Shown here in pieces: positions 7,620-16,576 of a DNA stretch of 64,000 bases. The DNA is from Clostridia bacterium (GTDB taxonomy: Bacteria; Bacillota; Clostridia; Peptostreptococcales; Anaerovoracaceae): contig CABJAP010000003.1 in assembly GCA_902363595.1 (NCBI GenBank), positions 62,001 to 126,000 of the forward strand, given 5' to 3'. The translations under genes and the position numbers were made by a program. Numbering within the stretch: the stretch's first letter is position 1; each line of letters starts with the position of its first letter. The notes under the pieces are model-generated. The model saw only the letters and a list, made by a program, of their open reading frames with translations. It ran no database searches and was not told where the DNA came from.

Positions 7620-8618
7620 TTACAGGATATTGATCTCTTTTTCCAGTTCCTGGACCGCCGCTATGACAGTATCAAATGTAGGGACATCACCATACAGCAT
7701 ATCCTTCATGGAATCATAATCCGCCTCTAACGCTGCGAACCGGTATTCCGGCGGGATCAGCTTTAAGGTGCCTGGCACAGCCTCCGGGTACTTTGCCCAT
7801 GCTCTTGGATAAAATTTCATTTTAAAATCCACAACCTTTTTAAGCAGGTCGAGCTGATAGAAAGCGGCTTCTTTTACCGGGGTCAGGGCCATGCGGTACA
7901 GATCGTAATAATGCCTGGAATACCGCTGTGGCATTTCCAGATGTTCCGGCCTGTTGGCCTCATGGTGCAGAATCGTAGCTTTTTCCCAAAAGGTCCGCTC
8001 CGGGGCAACCGTCAGAATATCCGTTCCTTTCTGCTCAAACACATCAGGGTAATACTCCGCTGCATACGGCGTAATCTTCGCAGACTTTGCCGGCGTCCAT
8101 GCGGCCAGTGCGCCGATTTCCAGCCGGATCACCTGCAAGGTTCCTGCATTGGTAAACAGCTTTGGATAGGCAAAAATAACCGTCTGCTTTTCTTCCTCGT
8201 CCACGTGAATATCAGCTTCACGGCCAAGCTCCTGAGATAATCCTTCTTTGATAGCCGGGCAGAAGGTTTCTACCAGAAAGACCTCTGCCCGTGCATTTGC
8301 CTCTTTGTTGAAAGCGTCCTGCTTCGTGTTGGAACGTTTCTCCCAGGGTTCATCTTTTCCATATCCCAATACCCGCCAGTCCAGGATCAGGTCAATATCC
8401 TCTGAAAACCGACTGATCAGATGGAAGGCTTTTGACAGGCTGGTACCGCCCTTAAAGGTAATCGAATCTTTCCAGGGGGAACGTTGAAACAGATAATCCA
8501 GCGTAAAGCATACCCAAAAATCTTTTTCCACAATGGCATCATTAAGCCCCATCTTATCTGCTGTGTTACGGAACAGCCCCCGCTTATCATTGTCTGAAAA
8601 TCTTGCAACGTTTTTCAT
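7620..8618 (-). CDS. AbiEii-type nucleotidyltransferase toxin
   Basis: A protein of 332 residues from the ATG at 8618, which has GGAGG upstream and lies two bases after the abiEi stop; a longer frame start is not supported. The nucleotidyltransferase core reads FKGGTSLSKAFHLI, then RFSEDIDLIL, the GGS and DxD catalytic motifs of DUF1814/AbiEii toxins. It forms a type IV toxin-antitoxin and abortive-infection pair with the gene upstream. Family toxins act by nucleotidyl transfer, in some cases to tRNA. It is placed as ICE cargo that could stabilise the element. Confidence 0.88.
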   Translation of the reverse strand: MKNVARFSDNDKRGLFRNTADKMGLNDAIVEKDFWVCFTLDYLFQRSPWKDSITFKGGTSLSKAFHLISRFSEDIDLILDWRVLGYGKDEPWEKRSNTKQDAFNKEANARAEVFLVETFCPAIKEGLSQELGREADIHVDEEEKQTVIFAYPKLFTNAGTLQVIRLEIGALAAWTPAKSAKITPYAAEYYPDVFEQKGTDILTVAPERTFWEKATILHHEANRPEHLEMPQRYSRHYYDLYRMALTPVKEAAFYQLDLLKKVVDFKMKFYPRAWAKYPEAVPGTLKLIPPEYRFAALEADYDSMKDMLYGDVPTFDTVIAAVQELEKEINIL

Positions 8619-8620
8619 CT

Positions 8621-9241
8621 CTATTGTACCTCCCCGGCAATCTGCCGTATCGCATTGTAAACCCAATCCGTAGATTCTGCCGCCTCTCTTAGCATAGCGG
8701 CTTTATCGTCCTCATTCAACCGGGAGCTAAGCGTCTGGATCGTTTTGGAAGTGACATTTGTTTTCCCCAAAGTTTTCAATGCCTGAATCACCAGAACCGT
8801 CATATAAGAAAGACCCGTGATCTCTTTATTGGTCCTGTGCTTAAATTCCAGCTTTGTAGAATTCCACTCATAGGTCTTATATGGACCGTCGCTGATATAG
8901 GACCATACCGCTGTTACCTGCGTGGAAAGCCCTAACAGGTTCAGCGCCGTATTCCCACAGGGAGCAATCGTCCAGTGATAATTACGGGCCAGCGCCTTTG
9001 CCACCGCCTCCGGGTCCGCCGCTACATATTCTTTCAGCATTTCGCTGTATTCCGGCTTTTCATAAACACCTTTCAAAATCCGCCGGAGCGTACCTGCCTG
9101 TGTAAGCCGGTTCAGGTTCCGTCTTATGGTCTCCGTATCAGCAATATCAGCAAAATCAGAATTGACAAAAACGGTTCCTTCTGCCGCTGTGCCAATCCGC
9201 TCCTGAATCTGCCTGGAATATCCATTTGCCACTTTGCTCAC
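8621..9241 (-). CDS. AbiEi-type antitoxin and autoregulator
   Basis: A protein of 206 residues with an N-terminal winged helix-turn-helix (DTETIRRNLNRLTQAGTLRRILKGVYEKP, about residues 36-64) followed by the DUF6088/AbiEi C-terminal domain. The gene starts just after GGAGGTGAGC. Known AbiEi proteins neutralise AbiEii and repress their own promoter by binding inverted repeats. A perfect palindrome overlaps this gene's promoter at 9247-9280. Confidence 0.88.
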   Translation of the reverse strand: MSKVANGYSRQIQERIGTAAEGTVFVNSDFADIADTETIRRNLNRLTQAGTLRRILKGVYEKPEYSEMLKEYVAADPEAVAKALARNYHWTIAPCGNTALNLLGLSTQVTAVWSYISDGPYKTYEWNSTKLEFKHRTNKEITGLSYMTVLVIQALKTLGKTNVTSKTIQTLSSRLNEDDKAAMLREAAESTDWVYNAIRQIAGEVQ

Positions 9242-9246
9242 CTCCT

Positions 9247-9287
9247 TTTGTCCCGAATATTATATATTATTCGGGACAAATTTTCAA
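9247..9287 (-). promoter_or_regulatory. abiE promoter overlapped by a palindromic operator
   Basis: The minus-strand -35 TTGAAA (9282-9287) and -10 TATAAT (9259-9264) are 17 bases apart. A palindrome with perfect 13-bp arms, TTTGTCCCGAATA (9247-9259) and its complement (9268-9280), covers the -10 and reaches the ribosome site, a layout suited to repression by AbiEi. Confidence 0.85.
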
Positions 9288-9399
9288 TAGGTTCCGAGAG
9301 TTTTGTTCATAGTATTCCCACGCAGATCAGGATTTATACAGCAATCTCAAAAAAGAAGAGAACCGCTACCGAGAAGGGGCAGATCATATACTACTTTTT

Positions 9400-9429
9400 T
9401 GTCCCGAATTTTATGTATTATTCGGGACA
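9400..9429. promoter_or_regulatory. second copy of the GTCCCGAAT palindrome
   Basis: The arms TGTCCCGAAT (9400-9409) and ATTCGGGACA (9420-9429) repeat the abiE operator about 150 bp upstream, directly behind the stop codon of the gene at 9432. It is a likely second AbiEi site. The 110 bases between the copies contain no gene. Confidence 0.7.
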
Positions 9430-9431
9430 TT

Positions 9432-9914
9432 TTAAGCAGAGGGCAGATAAATCCAGTCGTGCATCAGGCACACGCTGGGTTCGTCCTCCCTGGGGACCAT
9501 GTGGTAGGTACATTCCCCGTACACGGTTCGTTTGTCCTCAATCTCCATTCCATACGCCTTATAGAAGCGGTATTCCAGATTGGAAATGATACAGCGGAGC
9601 GTCTGCAGCGCCTCCCTCTGTGAGGTCACGATCAGATCCCGGTCAATGCTGCGCTTTAAGAACAGCAGGGATTTATAAAGCTGTACCTCCGTCCGGTAGG
9701 GGCGGCAGTCCTTATGTTCCAGCCAGCCGTTAAAGGCAACCGGCCCGCTCTGGATCACATCACGCTCCGGGTGGTAATACTCGTAACAGTCCAGGTTTGC
9801 CGTGTTCAACAGGTAGAGCATTTCCCGGACCTCATTTTCCGGCATATCATAGAACCGCAAAAGGGAGCGGTACAGATGGACGTAGCCGGGTATCGAAACA
9901 AGGGTATTCACCAT
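9432..9914 (-). CDS. conserved ICE protein, function unknown
   Basis: A soluble protein of 160 residues, rich in tyrosine and arginine, with no signal peptide. It starts at an ATG after AGGAGG and lies between the adhesin-sortase gene and the AbiE operon. I do not recognise a domain. The mid-part (YRTEVQLYKSLLFLKRSIDRDL) is helical. Its position at the end of the transfer operon suggests an accessory role. Confidence 0.6.
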   Translation of the reverse strand: MVNTLVSIPGYVHLYRSLLRFYDMPENEVREMLYLLNTANLDCYEYYHPERDVIQSGPVAFNGWLEHKDCRPYRTEVQLYKSLLFLKRSIDRDLIVTSQREALQTLRCIISNLEYRFYKAYGMEIEDKRTVYGECTYHMVPREDEPSVCLMHDWIYLPSA

Positions 9915-9980
9915 AAAAAAATCCTCCTAAATAGCAGGTGCGGGAGCAGAACGCCCCCGCACCGGTTTCCAATAATCTTG

Positions 9981-12900
9981 TTAATCGTTTACAGCCGCCA
10001 GTTTTCCCATGACGATAAAGCGGCTCGCGCCTCCGGGCGTACAGGTGGAAAGGGTCAGCACCTTATCACTGGAAGTCACGGTTACATCACATTCCACCAC
10101 GGAACGCTCTTTCATGGCATTTAACCAGGTGGTATAAGCCCCGTCATCTTTCCAGTCAAGCCTCCAGGGGGAGGTGTCGCTGCCGGACTCGCTGGGTTTT
10201 GCCACAAACGCCGTGAAAATTTCCACGACATAGCCGCCGTCAGGGGTGACAAGGCACATCTGCGGGTGTCCGTCATAATAGCTCTGCTTGTCATACTCAT
10301 TCAGCGCGGCGAACATGGAGCCGTCCCGCATATTGTGGCCGTAGATAATGTTATTGCGGTCCGAAAAATCCTCCTGATTTTCATAGTCTGCAAACAGGCA
10401 GCCCACCTTGTTATAAGTACCGTCATACAGATGGTGCAGATAATACTCGTTATCATCTGCCTGCGTTACCGGGTAGTTGATGACCGTATCAGGAAGGGTA
10501 ATCCATCCGATGATGTCCGGCCCGGTTTCCCGGAGCGCATTAAAATCCACTGTGGGGAGGACCACAGAAGGGTCCTCCCCGGCAGGTTCCGTTTCCGTAT
10601 TATCTTCCTCCGGCGTTTCGGCCTGCTCCGGCAGCTCTACATGGGAAGCAATGTCCTCATAGGCTCCGGCGCTCTCTGAATACTGGTTAAGGTCGCGGAC
10701 CATCAGGAACCCGCTGCCAAGCGCCAGCAACGCGCAGAGAGAAACCACCGCAATACCAACAGCTTTTCTCTTTGGGGTATTTCTGCTGTACTTGCCCTTT
10801 TTGAAATAGACTGCGGCAAACAGCCCGCCGCCAATTACAGCCAGCGTCAGAAGCCCGCCATACAGGAAAATGAAATTGTCATCCCCGGTCTGCGGTACCG
10901 CTTTATCAGGATTAGACGGTGTGGACGGATTGGAAGATGTTTTCGGATTATCCGGGTTGTCCGGCGTTTTCGGTTTCTCCGGCTTTTCATTGAAGAACTG
11001 GACCGTTGCGGTTTCGTCCGCCTTGATCTCCACAGTGGCAGCGTCAGGAATGATATAGTCCTTGCTTGCCCGATTGGAGATTTCCGTTACGGTATAAATG
11101 CCGACGCGCAGCCCCTTGACCTCGATCACGCCGGATTTTGGGCTGGTAAAGGTCTCGCAGTAGGAACCGTCTGCACTTTTCACCTCAAAAGCAAATCCAT
11201 CCTTGCGCCCGTCGCTGGAATCCTTTGTAATCTTCAGGTTTCCGCGGTACGCCTCATTGGTAAAGCCCCGTCCGGCCTCACCATTTTCCACAACCGCTAC
11301 CTGGCCGTCCTCGGTGATGGCAAAGTAGTAGGCGTTCTCGTCAAGCTGGTAGCCCTCTGGTGCCTTGCTTTCTTTCACAAAGTAGCCCTTTGCCAGAAGG
11401 CCCTCCGCGGTGTGGTAGCCCGCTTCCGGTTCTTTCAGGGTACCGATCTTCATATCTTCGGAATCAAATTCCTTATTGCCATTGGCGTCCTCATACAGAT
11501 CGAATACTGCGCCGGAGAGGAAGCGGAGGAAGGTGTTATTATCTTTGTCCTCCTTCTCCACAGAAGAAGGCTCGTCCACAGCTTCGGTTTTCATCACCTG
11601 CACGCTGCCGCGGATCAGGGTATTTTCCACTTTGATTTCAATGCGCTGGCCATCTACACCAATATAGATATGGTGCTGTTCGGGGCTTACCGTATAAAGC
11701 GCCGGAGAGGAAATTTCCTTTACGATCCAGTGGCCGTAAGGGATATTCTCAAAAGAAAAGCTGCCATCCTCGGCAGTGGTGACAGTAAGCAGGGCGTTTT
11801 CCCCGGTAAATTCTTCGGTATCAGGCTTAAACAATCCCATGACCGCGCCGGCCAGCTTCACATCTTCGCCGCCCTCCGGGTTTTCGCCGACTTTCACGCC
11901 GTCCACACGCCCGCGCAGCAGGTCGTTGGAAACCGTTTCGCCCTCATTTACAAGAATCTGCACCAGCGCCGTGTCCTGGCCGGCATATTCAAAGACAACC
12001 GGATATTCCGTATCAGGGAGGATATAGGCGCTGTTTGTGGTGCGTTCCTTCACATAGTAGCTGCCAAAAGGCAGGTCGGAGGCAAAGGAAGCGTCATAGC
12101 CGCCCGCCTCATTCGGGTCAACGGAAACCACTTCCAGGAGCCCGCCCGCCGGAATGACGCTGCCGTCAAGAGCCGTCAGGTCAGCGGACGCATACAGCCC
12201 GAAAGAAATATCTTGATATTCCTCATTCATGCCAAGCCCAAAAAGATCGTCCGTTTCCAGTGCTTTGAACAGGCTCACATCCACCTTCTGGCGCTCGTCA
12301 TAAAGTCCGATGGCGGTCTGCGTCACTTCCACAGTTTCACCCGCATAGGTAAGCTCGGCGTATTCCGGCTGGGTATTTAAGACCATCCCCTCCGGCGCCT
12401 GGCGTTCTACCAGACGATAGCGGCCCAGGTTCAAAAGCCCGCTCTGGGCGATTCCATCCTCCCCGGTGGTAAGGGTTTCCACAACGGTATCTTTTGCCGC
12501 CCTGAGCGTACCGTCGCCGGTATAAATATCTTCATCCGCGATCACGTCATAGACCGCACCCGGAAGCCCGGCCACTTCATACACCGGCTGGTACAGGCCA
12601 TCGTTCTCCTGGACGGAAGCGAATACCTCGCCGGTCTTGGTGATGACAAACTGTCCCTTCTGCGGCATATTGTACTGTGTAACCGTGACAACGGCCTCGC
12701 TGCCGTCAATGGTAAACGGCACCGGCTCACTGGATAATACATACCCGTAAGGCGCCGCCACCTCGTAAAGCTCATAATCCCCGGTGTGCAGAGGCTCCGG
12801 CAGCATCAGCCAGCCTTCATCCGAAACATAGAAAGTATCAAGGGTTTCCGGGTTCGGATAATAAATATCCTGGGTGACAAATTCCCCGGTAGACAAATCC

Positions 12901-14894
12901 TTGATCTGGAAGCCGGTACCCGTCATCGGGATAATATTGCCGGTCTCCGCGTCGCATTTCTCCACTTTCAGCCGTGCCGTGATGGTACGGTTATTCAGGA
13001 TATAGCTGTAAGTCTGTCCGTTAGAAGAAATAAAGACCGTAAAGTCCGGGATAAACGCTTTGCCTTCTTCGCCGGCTACCTGGTGAACCGTATAATGGCC
13101 ATAAGGGAGCAGTTTGGAGGAGGCAAAGCCGTCACCATCGGTGGTGAGCAGATCACGCTCACTTTCCTTTGCCGCGTCATAGCTGCCTGCCGCCTTTAAG
13201 TAGACCTCAAAGACCGCGCCGGCCTCCGGGCGCTCAATGATGCCTTCATTGGGTTCATCCGTATTTTCATCTTCGGACACATCCGGGTCCAAGTCGTCCG
13301 TATGCTTCACAAGCTGTATATTTCCATAAATGACCATCTCCTTGACCTGGTTTTCCGTGGTGTTCAGTTCCACTTCATACAGGGTCGGGGAAGCGCCCAC
13401 CTTATAGACCGTATCGTTTAAGAGGTAGCCGGTGCTGGGATCAATCTCCCGGACAGTCCAGTTATCGCCGCAGACATAGTACCGGGTCATAAAGCTGCCG
13501 TCCGGTCCGGTGGTGTAGGTGTCCACCAGCTCGCCATTGTTATAAATTCCGTAGGTTGCCCCGGCAAGGGTAGCGTCGCCCTGGGCGGTGCCGGTATCAG
13601 CGTCACTCTTTACCGCATGGACACGGAATTTTTTCAGGATATTGCTGAAATGCACCGTGGAGGTCTGTCCGCTTTCAATGGTGACATACTGTGCGGAAGG
13701 GGTCACATAACGGTCCACTGGCAGCTCTTTCACCAGATAAGTTCCGGGCAGCAGCTTTTCTTTGATCTGCCCGTTTTCTCCGGTAGTGACGGTTTCATCC
13801 ACTTTATTTCCCAAAATGTCTGTGCCGGAGATATGGAAAGGAATCCCGGACACAATGCCGTCCTCGCTGGTCTTGACAATCTTTGCGGTGCCATAGGTTT
13901 CCGTCTTAATCTTTACAAAGAAGGAAACCGGGTCGCTGGCGCCGGTCATCATGGTCTGGTAGCCCGGCCTGCCCCAGATCAGCATGTCATTCGCAACCGG
14001 AATGTCCTTTCGGAATTCAAAAGTGACAGGGTCCATAATCATGTTCTTACTGGTGAACGTGTACTTGTTCCCGTTTCTTGTGACGGAAACGCCGCTGCCT
14101 TTCAAAGTCTCCAGATTGATTTTCAGGTTATTGGTGTCCGTGACGGTCAGGGTATAAATTTTTTTCTCCGTGTCCCATTTCAGTTCCAGTTCCGGGGCTT
14201 TGCTTTTCTTTGTGGAAGTAAAGGAGGGAACCGTGGAATGGGAAGCAACCTGTGACAAAATCCAGTTGTAGGCTTTTTCCGCAGGACGTCCGGCGATCAC
14301 GCTGAAATACTGGTTGGCATCTGCATGGCCGTTCCCGTGCCGGCTGTATGGGTCGCTGCGAAGCTGCTGCTGGTACTCCCAGAGGATAATCTGTGTCGCC
14401 ATTTTATAATCGTCCTCGTTAATGCCGGACACAGGGAGGGAGGCGCCGGGTTTCCAGCCGTAAATCGCCGTGAGGGTGATCCCCCGTCTTGCCTCGGAAG
14501 GCAGCAGGTTTAAGTAATTGCTATTGGTGCCGCTTTCCGATGTATAGGTATTGTCAGAAGTGTTATAGGCAATGCCGCTTTCCACGCAATACACCTGCTG
14601 GCTGCTCCCGTCCGAAGCTGTCAGCATATAGTGCCGGTAAGCATTGCCCCCGGAACTGCTGCGCACATCCATCGTTCCATCAGAATTGTAAACAAGGTAG
14701 GTGTAAGGCGCCGGCGCATAATAATGCTGCCCGTCAGACCCTACATATTGATCGCCCAGCCAAGAGCTTGCTTTCTGTCCCGGTGAAAACGCGAACGCCT
14801 GCGTAGGGATGAGCCCAAAGACGCATACTGCGCAAAGCAGAAATGCCAGCAGCCGCTTTACGCCGCTGCGGTAATGGGTATTTGTTTTCTCCAT
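9981..14894 (-). CDS. giant thioester adhesin with Cna-B repeats fused to its own class B sortase
   Basis: A protein of 1637 residues. A signal peptide (1-35) precedes a thioester domain: Cys103 in VYCVESG and Gln168 in ATQIILWEYQ. Then follow roughly ten SpaA/Cna-B type isopeptide domains, a proline-asparagine linker and the sorting motif VPQTG (about 1333-1337). A membrane helix (about 1341-1364), a basic cytoplasmic loop and a second helix (about 1378-1398) lead into a class B sortase domain with His1520 (YGHNM), Cys1618 (TLSTC) and Arg1625. The two helices return the chain to the outside, so the sortase would face its own sorting signal. Related ICEs usually encode the two as separate genes. 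Role inferred: cell contact during conjugation or host adhesion. Confidence 0.9.
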   Translation of the reverse strand: MEKTNTHYRSGVKRLLAFLLCAVCVFGLIPTQAFAFSPGQKASSWLGDQYVGSDGQHYYAPAPYTYLVYNSDGTMDVRSSSGGNAYRHYMLTASDGSSQQVYCVESGIAYNTSDNTYTSESGTNSNYLNLLPSEARRGITLTAIYGWKPGASLPVSGINEDDYKMATQIILWEYQQQLRSDPYSRHGNGHADANQYFSVIAGRPAEKAYNWILSQVASHSTVPSFTSTKKSKAPELELKWDTEKKIYTLTVTDTNNLKINLETLKGSGVSVTRNGNKYTFTSKNMIMDPVTFEFRKDIPVANDMLIWGRPGYQTMMTGASDPVSFFVKIKTETYGTAKIVKTSEDGIVSGIPFHISGTDILGNKVDETVTTGENGQIKEKLLPGTYLVKELPVDRYVTPSAQYVTIESGQTSTVHFSNILKKFRVHAVKSDADTGTAQGDATLAGATYGIYNNGELVDTYTTGPDGSFMTRYYVCGDNWTVREIDPSTGYLLNDTVYKVGASPTLYEVELNTTENQVKEMVIYGNIQLVKHTDDLDPDVSEDENTDEPNEGIIERPEAGAVFEVYLKAAGSYDAAKESERDLLTTDGDGFASSKLLPYGHYTVHQVAGEEGKAFIPDFTVFISSNGQTYSYILNNRTITARLKVEKCDAETGNIIPMTGTGFQIKDLSTGEFVTQDIYYPNPETLDTFYVSDEGWLMLPEPLHTGDYELYEVAAPYGYVLSSEPVPFTIDGSEAVVTVTQYNMPQKGQFVITKTGEVFASVQENDGLYQPVYEVAGLPGAVYDVIADEDIYTGDGTLRAAKDTVVETLTTGEDGIAQSGLLNLGRYRLVERQAPEGMVLNTQPEYAELTYAGETVEVTQTAIGLYDERQKVDVSLFKALETDDLFGLGMNEEYQDISFGLYASADLTALDGSVIPAGGLLEVVSVDPNEAGGYDASFASDLPFGSYYVKERTTNSAYILPDTEYPVVFEYAGQDTALVQILVNEGETVSNDLLRGRVDGVKVGENPEGGEDVKLAGAVMGLFKPDTEEFTGENALLTVTTAEDGSFSFENIPYGHWIVKEISSPALYTVSPEQHHIYIGVDGQRIEIKVENTLIRGSVQVMKTEAVDEPSSVEKEDKDNNTFLRFLSGAVFDLYEDANGNKEFDSEDMKIGTLKEPEAGYHTAEGLLAKGYFVKESKAPEGYQLDENAYYFAITEDGQVAVVENGEAGRGFTNEAYRGNLKITKDSSDGRKDGFAFEVKSADGSYCETFTSPKSGVIEVKGLRVGIYTVTEISNRASKDYIIPDAATVEIKADETATVQFFNEKPEKPKTPDNPDNPKTSSNPSTPSNPDKAVPQTGDDNFIFLYGGLLTLAVIGGGLFAAVYFKKGKYSRNTPKRKAVGIAVVSLCALLALGSGFLMVRDLNQYSESAGAYEDIASHVELPEQAETPEEDNTETEPAGEDPSVVLPTVDFNALRETGPDIIGWITLPDTVINYPVTQADDNEYYLHHLYDGTYNKVGCLFADYENQEDFSDRNNIIYGHNMRDGSMFAALNEYDKQSYYDGHPQMCLVTPDGGYVVEIFTAFVAKPSESGSDTSPWRLDWKDDGAYTTWLNAMKERSVVECDVTVTSSDKVLTLSTCTPGGASRFIVMGKLAAVND

Positions 14895-14932
14895 GAAAAA
14901 TCCTCGCTTTCTTAAAATAGTAAAGGACAGCT

Positions 14933-16147
14933 TTACTCGCTGTCCTCCTGTTCCTTATTGATTCTGTCGTCAAAATCATCTTCGGAGAGATATTCCGGCT
15001 CTCCATAGGCTTCATCCGGGTCAAAGCCTTCTCCGTACCCGTCATCCTCAAAATCCTCGTCATCCTCCACCTGCTGCTTCGGACGGACGATCTTCACATA
15101 ATAACCAACGCCGCCTACCGCAAGCAGGGCAACGATAATAAAGATAATCGTGCCGACGCTGCCATTGCCCTTTTTCGGCTGTTCGGCCTGTGTGGGTTCC
15201 TCTTTTTCCGCAGGTTTTTCCTTTCCGGTACAGCCTTTGAGGTCGTTCTTGCAGACCGGGCAGGCGGTATTGACTTTGCCGGCTTCGCATTTTTCCGTAC
15301 AGGTGCAGACGTCCTCTGCCGGAATCACGCTCATGGTGCCCTCATTCTTTTCCGCCAGGGCCATCAGGTCAGCCTCGGTAACACCGTTCAGGAAGTAGAC
15401 GTTATTGTCGTCACGCTTGCCGTCAATGATAAGATAGAACACATTCCCGGCCTCGGTGGTAATGGTATAAAACTGCTTATCGTCACCCTCTCCGGTAGCT
15501 TCATCCAGCACTGTGCCGGTTCCCTCCGGGGTAAATGCGCCATCCGGGATAGAGGAAGTGGTTCCTGTTTCCTCCTGGGAATTGGAGCTGCCGTTATTTG
15601 TGCCGGAGGCTGTATTGCTGCCGCCATTGGCGCCCGTATTCGTACCCGCATTCGAGCCATTCCCGGAAGCATGACTGCCCAAATTGCTGCTTTGGGCGTT
15701 ATGATTGGTACTGCCGGAAGAAGCAGCCTGGGCCTGTGCGGGTTTTACCGGCGCGCTGTTCTGGTTCTGCGGTACCGTGGAAGCAGGTTTCTCCGTGGGC
15801 ACCGGTTCCTCATAATAGGGATTCTCAAACTTCACGGTCTTTGAGCGGTTCCCGGCATAATCCTGGACGTACACGCTTACCTGTTTTCCTGTGCCGGCAT
15901 AATCCTTTAAGGTGACGGTAGCCGCCCCATTGGTCAGGGAATTGATACGGTTCCCGTCCACAAAGACCGCCTCCACGCCGGAATTGTCGTCGCTGCTTTC
16001 TATTTTCAGCGTGTCGCCGTCCAGGGAAGCCGCAAGCTCCGGCGGTGTGGTATCTTTGTCCCCGGCGGCATAAGCCGTCAGGGGCAAAGCGATGGCGCTT
16101 ATGACAAGCACAAGCGCCAGTAGCAGAGAGATTTTTTTAGTCCTCAT
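14933..16147 (-). CDS. DUF4366 (CD1107-type) secreted membrane-anchored ICE protein
   Basis: A protein of 404 residues from the ATG at 16147, which has GGAGG seven bases upstream; an in-frame start ten codons earlier overlaps more. It has a signal peptide, an Ig-like beta domain (about 30-95), a Gln/Asn/Ser/Gly-rich linker, a DUF4366 domain around FYTITTEAGNVFYLIIDG, a cysteine cluster (CTCTEKCEAGK-CPVCKNDLKGC), then one membrane helix and a very acidic cytoplasmic tail. It is typical of Tn1549/CTn transfer operons, where it is presumed to be part of the surface apparatus. Confidence 0.85.
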   Translation of the reverse strand: MRTKKISLLLALVLVISAIALPLTAYAAGDKDTTPPELAASLDGDTLKIESSDDNSGVEAVFVDGNRINSLTNGAATVTLKDYAGTGKQVSVYVQDYAGNRSKTVKFENPYYEEPVPTEKPASTVPQNQNSAPVKPAQAQAASSGSTNHNAQSSNLGSHASGNGSNAGTNTGANGGSNTASGTNNGSSNSQEETGTTSSIPDGAFTPEGTGTVLDEATGEGDDKQFYTITTEAGNVFYLIIDGKRDDNNVYFLNGVTEADLMALAEKNEGTMSVIPAEDVCTCTEKCEAGKVNTACPVCKNDLKGCTGKEKPAEKEEPTQAEQPKKGNGSVGTIIFIIVALLAVGGVGYYVKIVRPKQQVEDDEDFEDDGYGEGFDPDEAYGEPEYLSEDDFDDRINKEQEDSE

Positions 16148-16382
16148 TCCTATCCTCCTGTTTCTTAAGCGGGCCATCCCCGGACGGGACGGACTGTTGC
16201 GATTTCAGAAATTCGGCCAACTGCTGGGGCGTCAGATGGAAGCTGCGGGCAATCGCCACATAATCCGTGTTCTCCAGCTCCGTTTTCTGTTTTTCCAGGT
16301 CGCGGAGCCTGGCCTGCATTTCCGCAATCTTGTTTTTCGTCTTGTCGATCTCTTTCTCCAGTTTTTCAATCTTAGGGTTCAA
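16137..16382 (-). CDS. DUF4315 family coiled-coil ICE protein
   Basis: A protein of 81 residues with a long coiled coil (residues 3-40, heptads of KIEKLEKEIDKTKNKIAEM) and a short helical C-terminus (DYVAIARSFHLTPQQLAEFL). It overlaps the DUF4366 start by 11 bases, a pairing conserved in this ICE family. The RIT element has inserted just upstream, between it and the NlpC/P60 gene, so it is now cut off from the main transfer promoter. Confidence 0.85.
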   Translation of the reverse strand: MNPKIEKLEKEIDKTKNKIAEMQARLRDLEKQKTELENTDYVAIARSFHLTPQQLAEFLKSQQSVPSGDGPLKKQEDRNED

Positions 16383-16410
16383 TTTATTACCTCCAATCTG
16401 TTAGGGCAGA

Positions 16411-16439
16411 CGCCCTTATCAGAAAAAAAGAGTTATCAG
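16411..16439 (+). repeat. RIT left terminal inverted repeat
   Basis: A 29-bp repeat starting CGCCCTTATCAG and ending GAGTTATCAG, an exact reverse complement of 19859-19887. Inside the left end, CTGATAAC (16491-16498) and CTGATAAG (16500-16507) mirror the CTTATCAG (16415-16422) and GTTATCAG (16432-16439) units. These are likely recombinase-binding sites. The 137 bases between 16440 and the first recombinase gene hold nothing else. Confidence 0.9.
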
Positions 16440-16576
16440 GAATTACTGAACGGAATCCTTGCTTTTAGATATGTATTGGCTTCATGATTCCTGATAACTC
16501 TGATAAGGTATCTGCCATTTGTTAATAGTTACTGTCATAATGATACTGGCAGGCTTGTGCCTGACTATCATTAAGG

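Noticed and set aside
11412..12380. Long rightward open frame (322 codons) inside the adhesin gene
   Set aside because: Antisense shadow in GC-rich repeats; composition is unlike a protein and no ribosome site is present.
9981..14894. Reading the sortase as a separate gene
   Set aside because: No stop, no ribosome site and no start codon in a suitable place between the sorting signal and the sortase; the frame is continuous.
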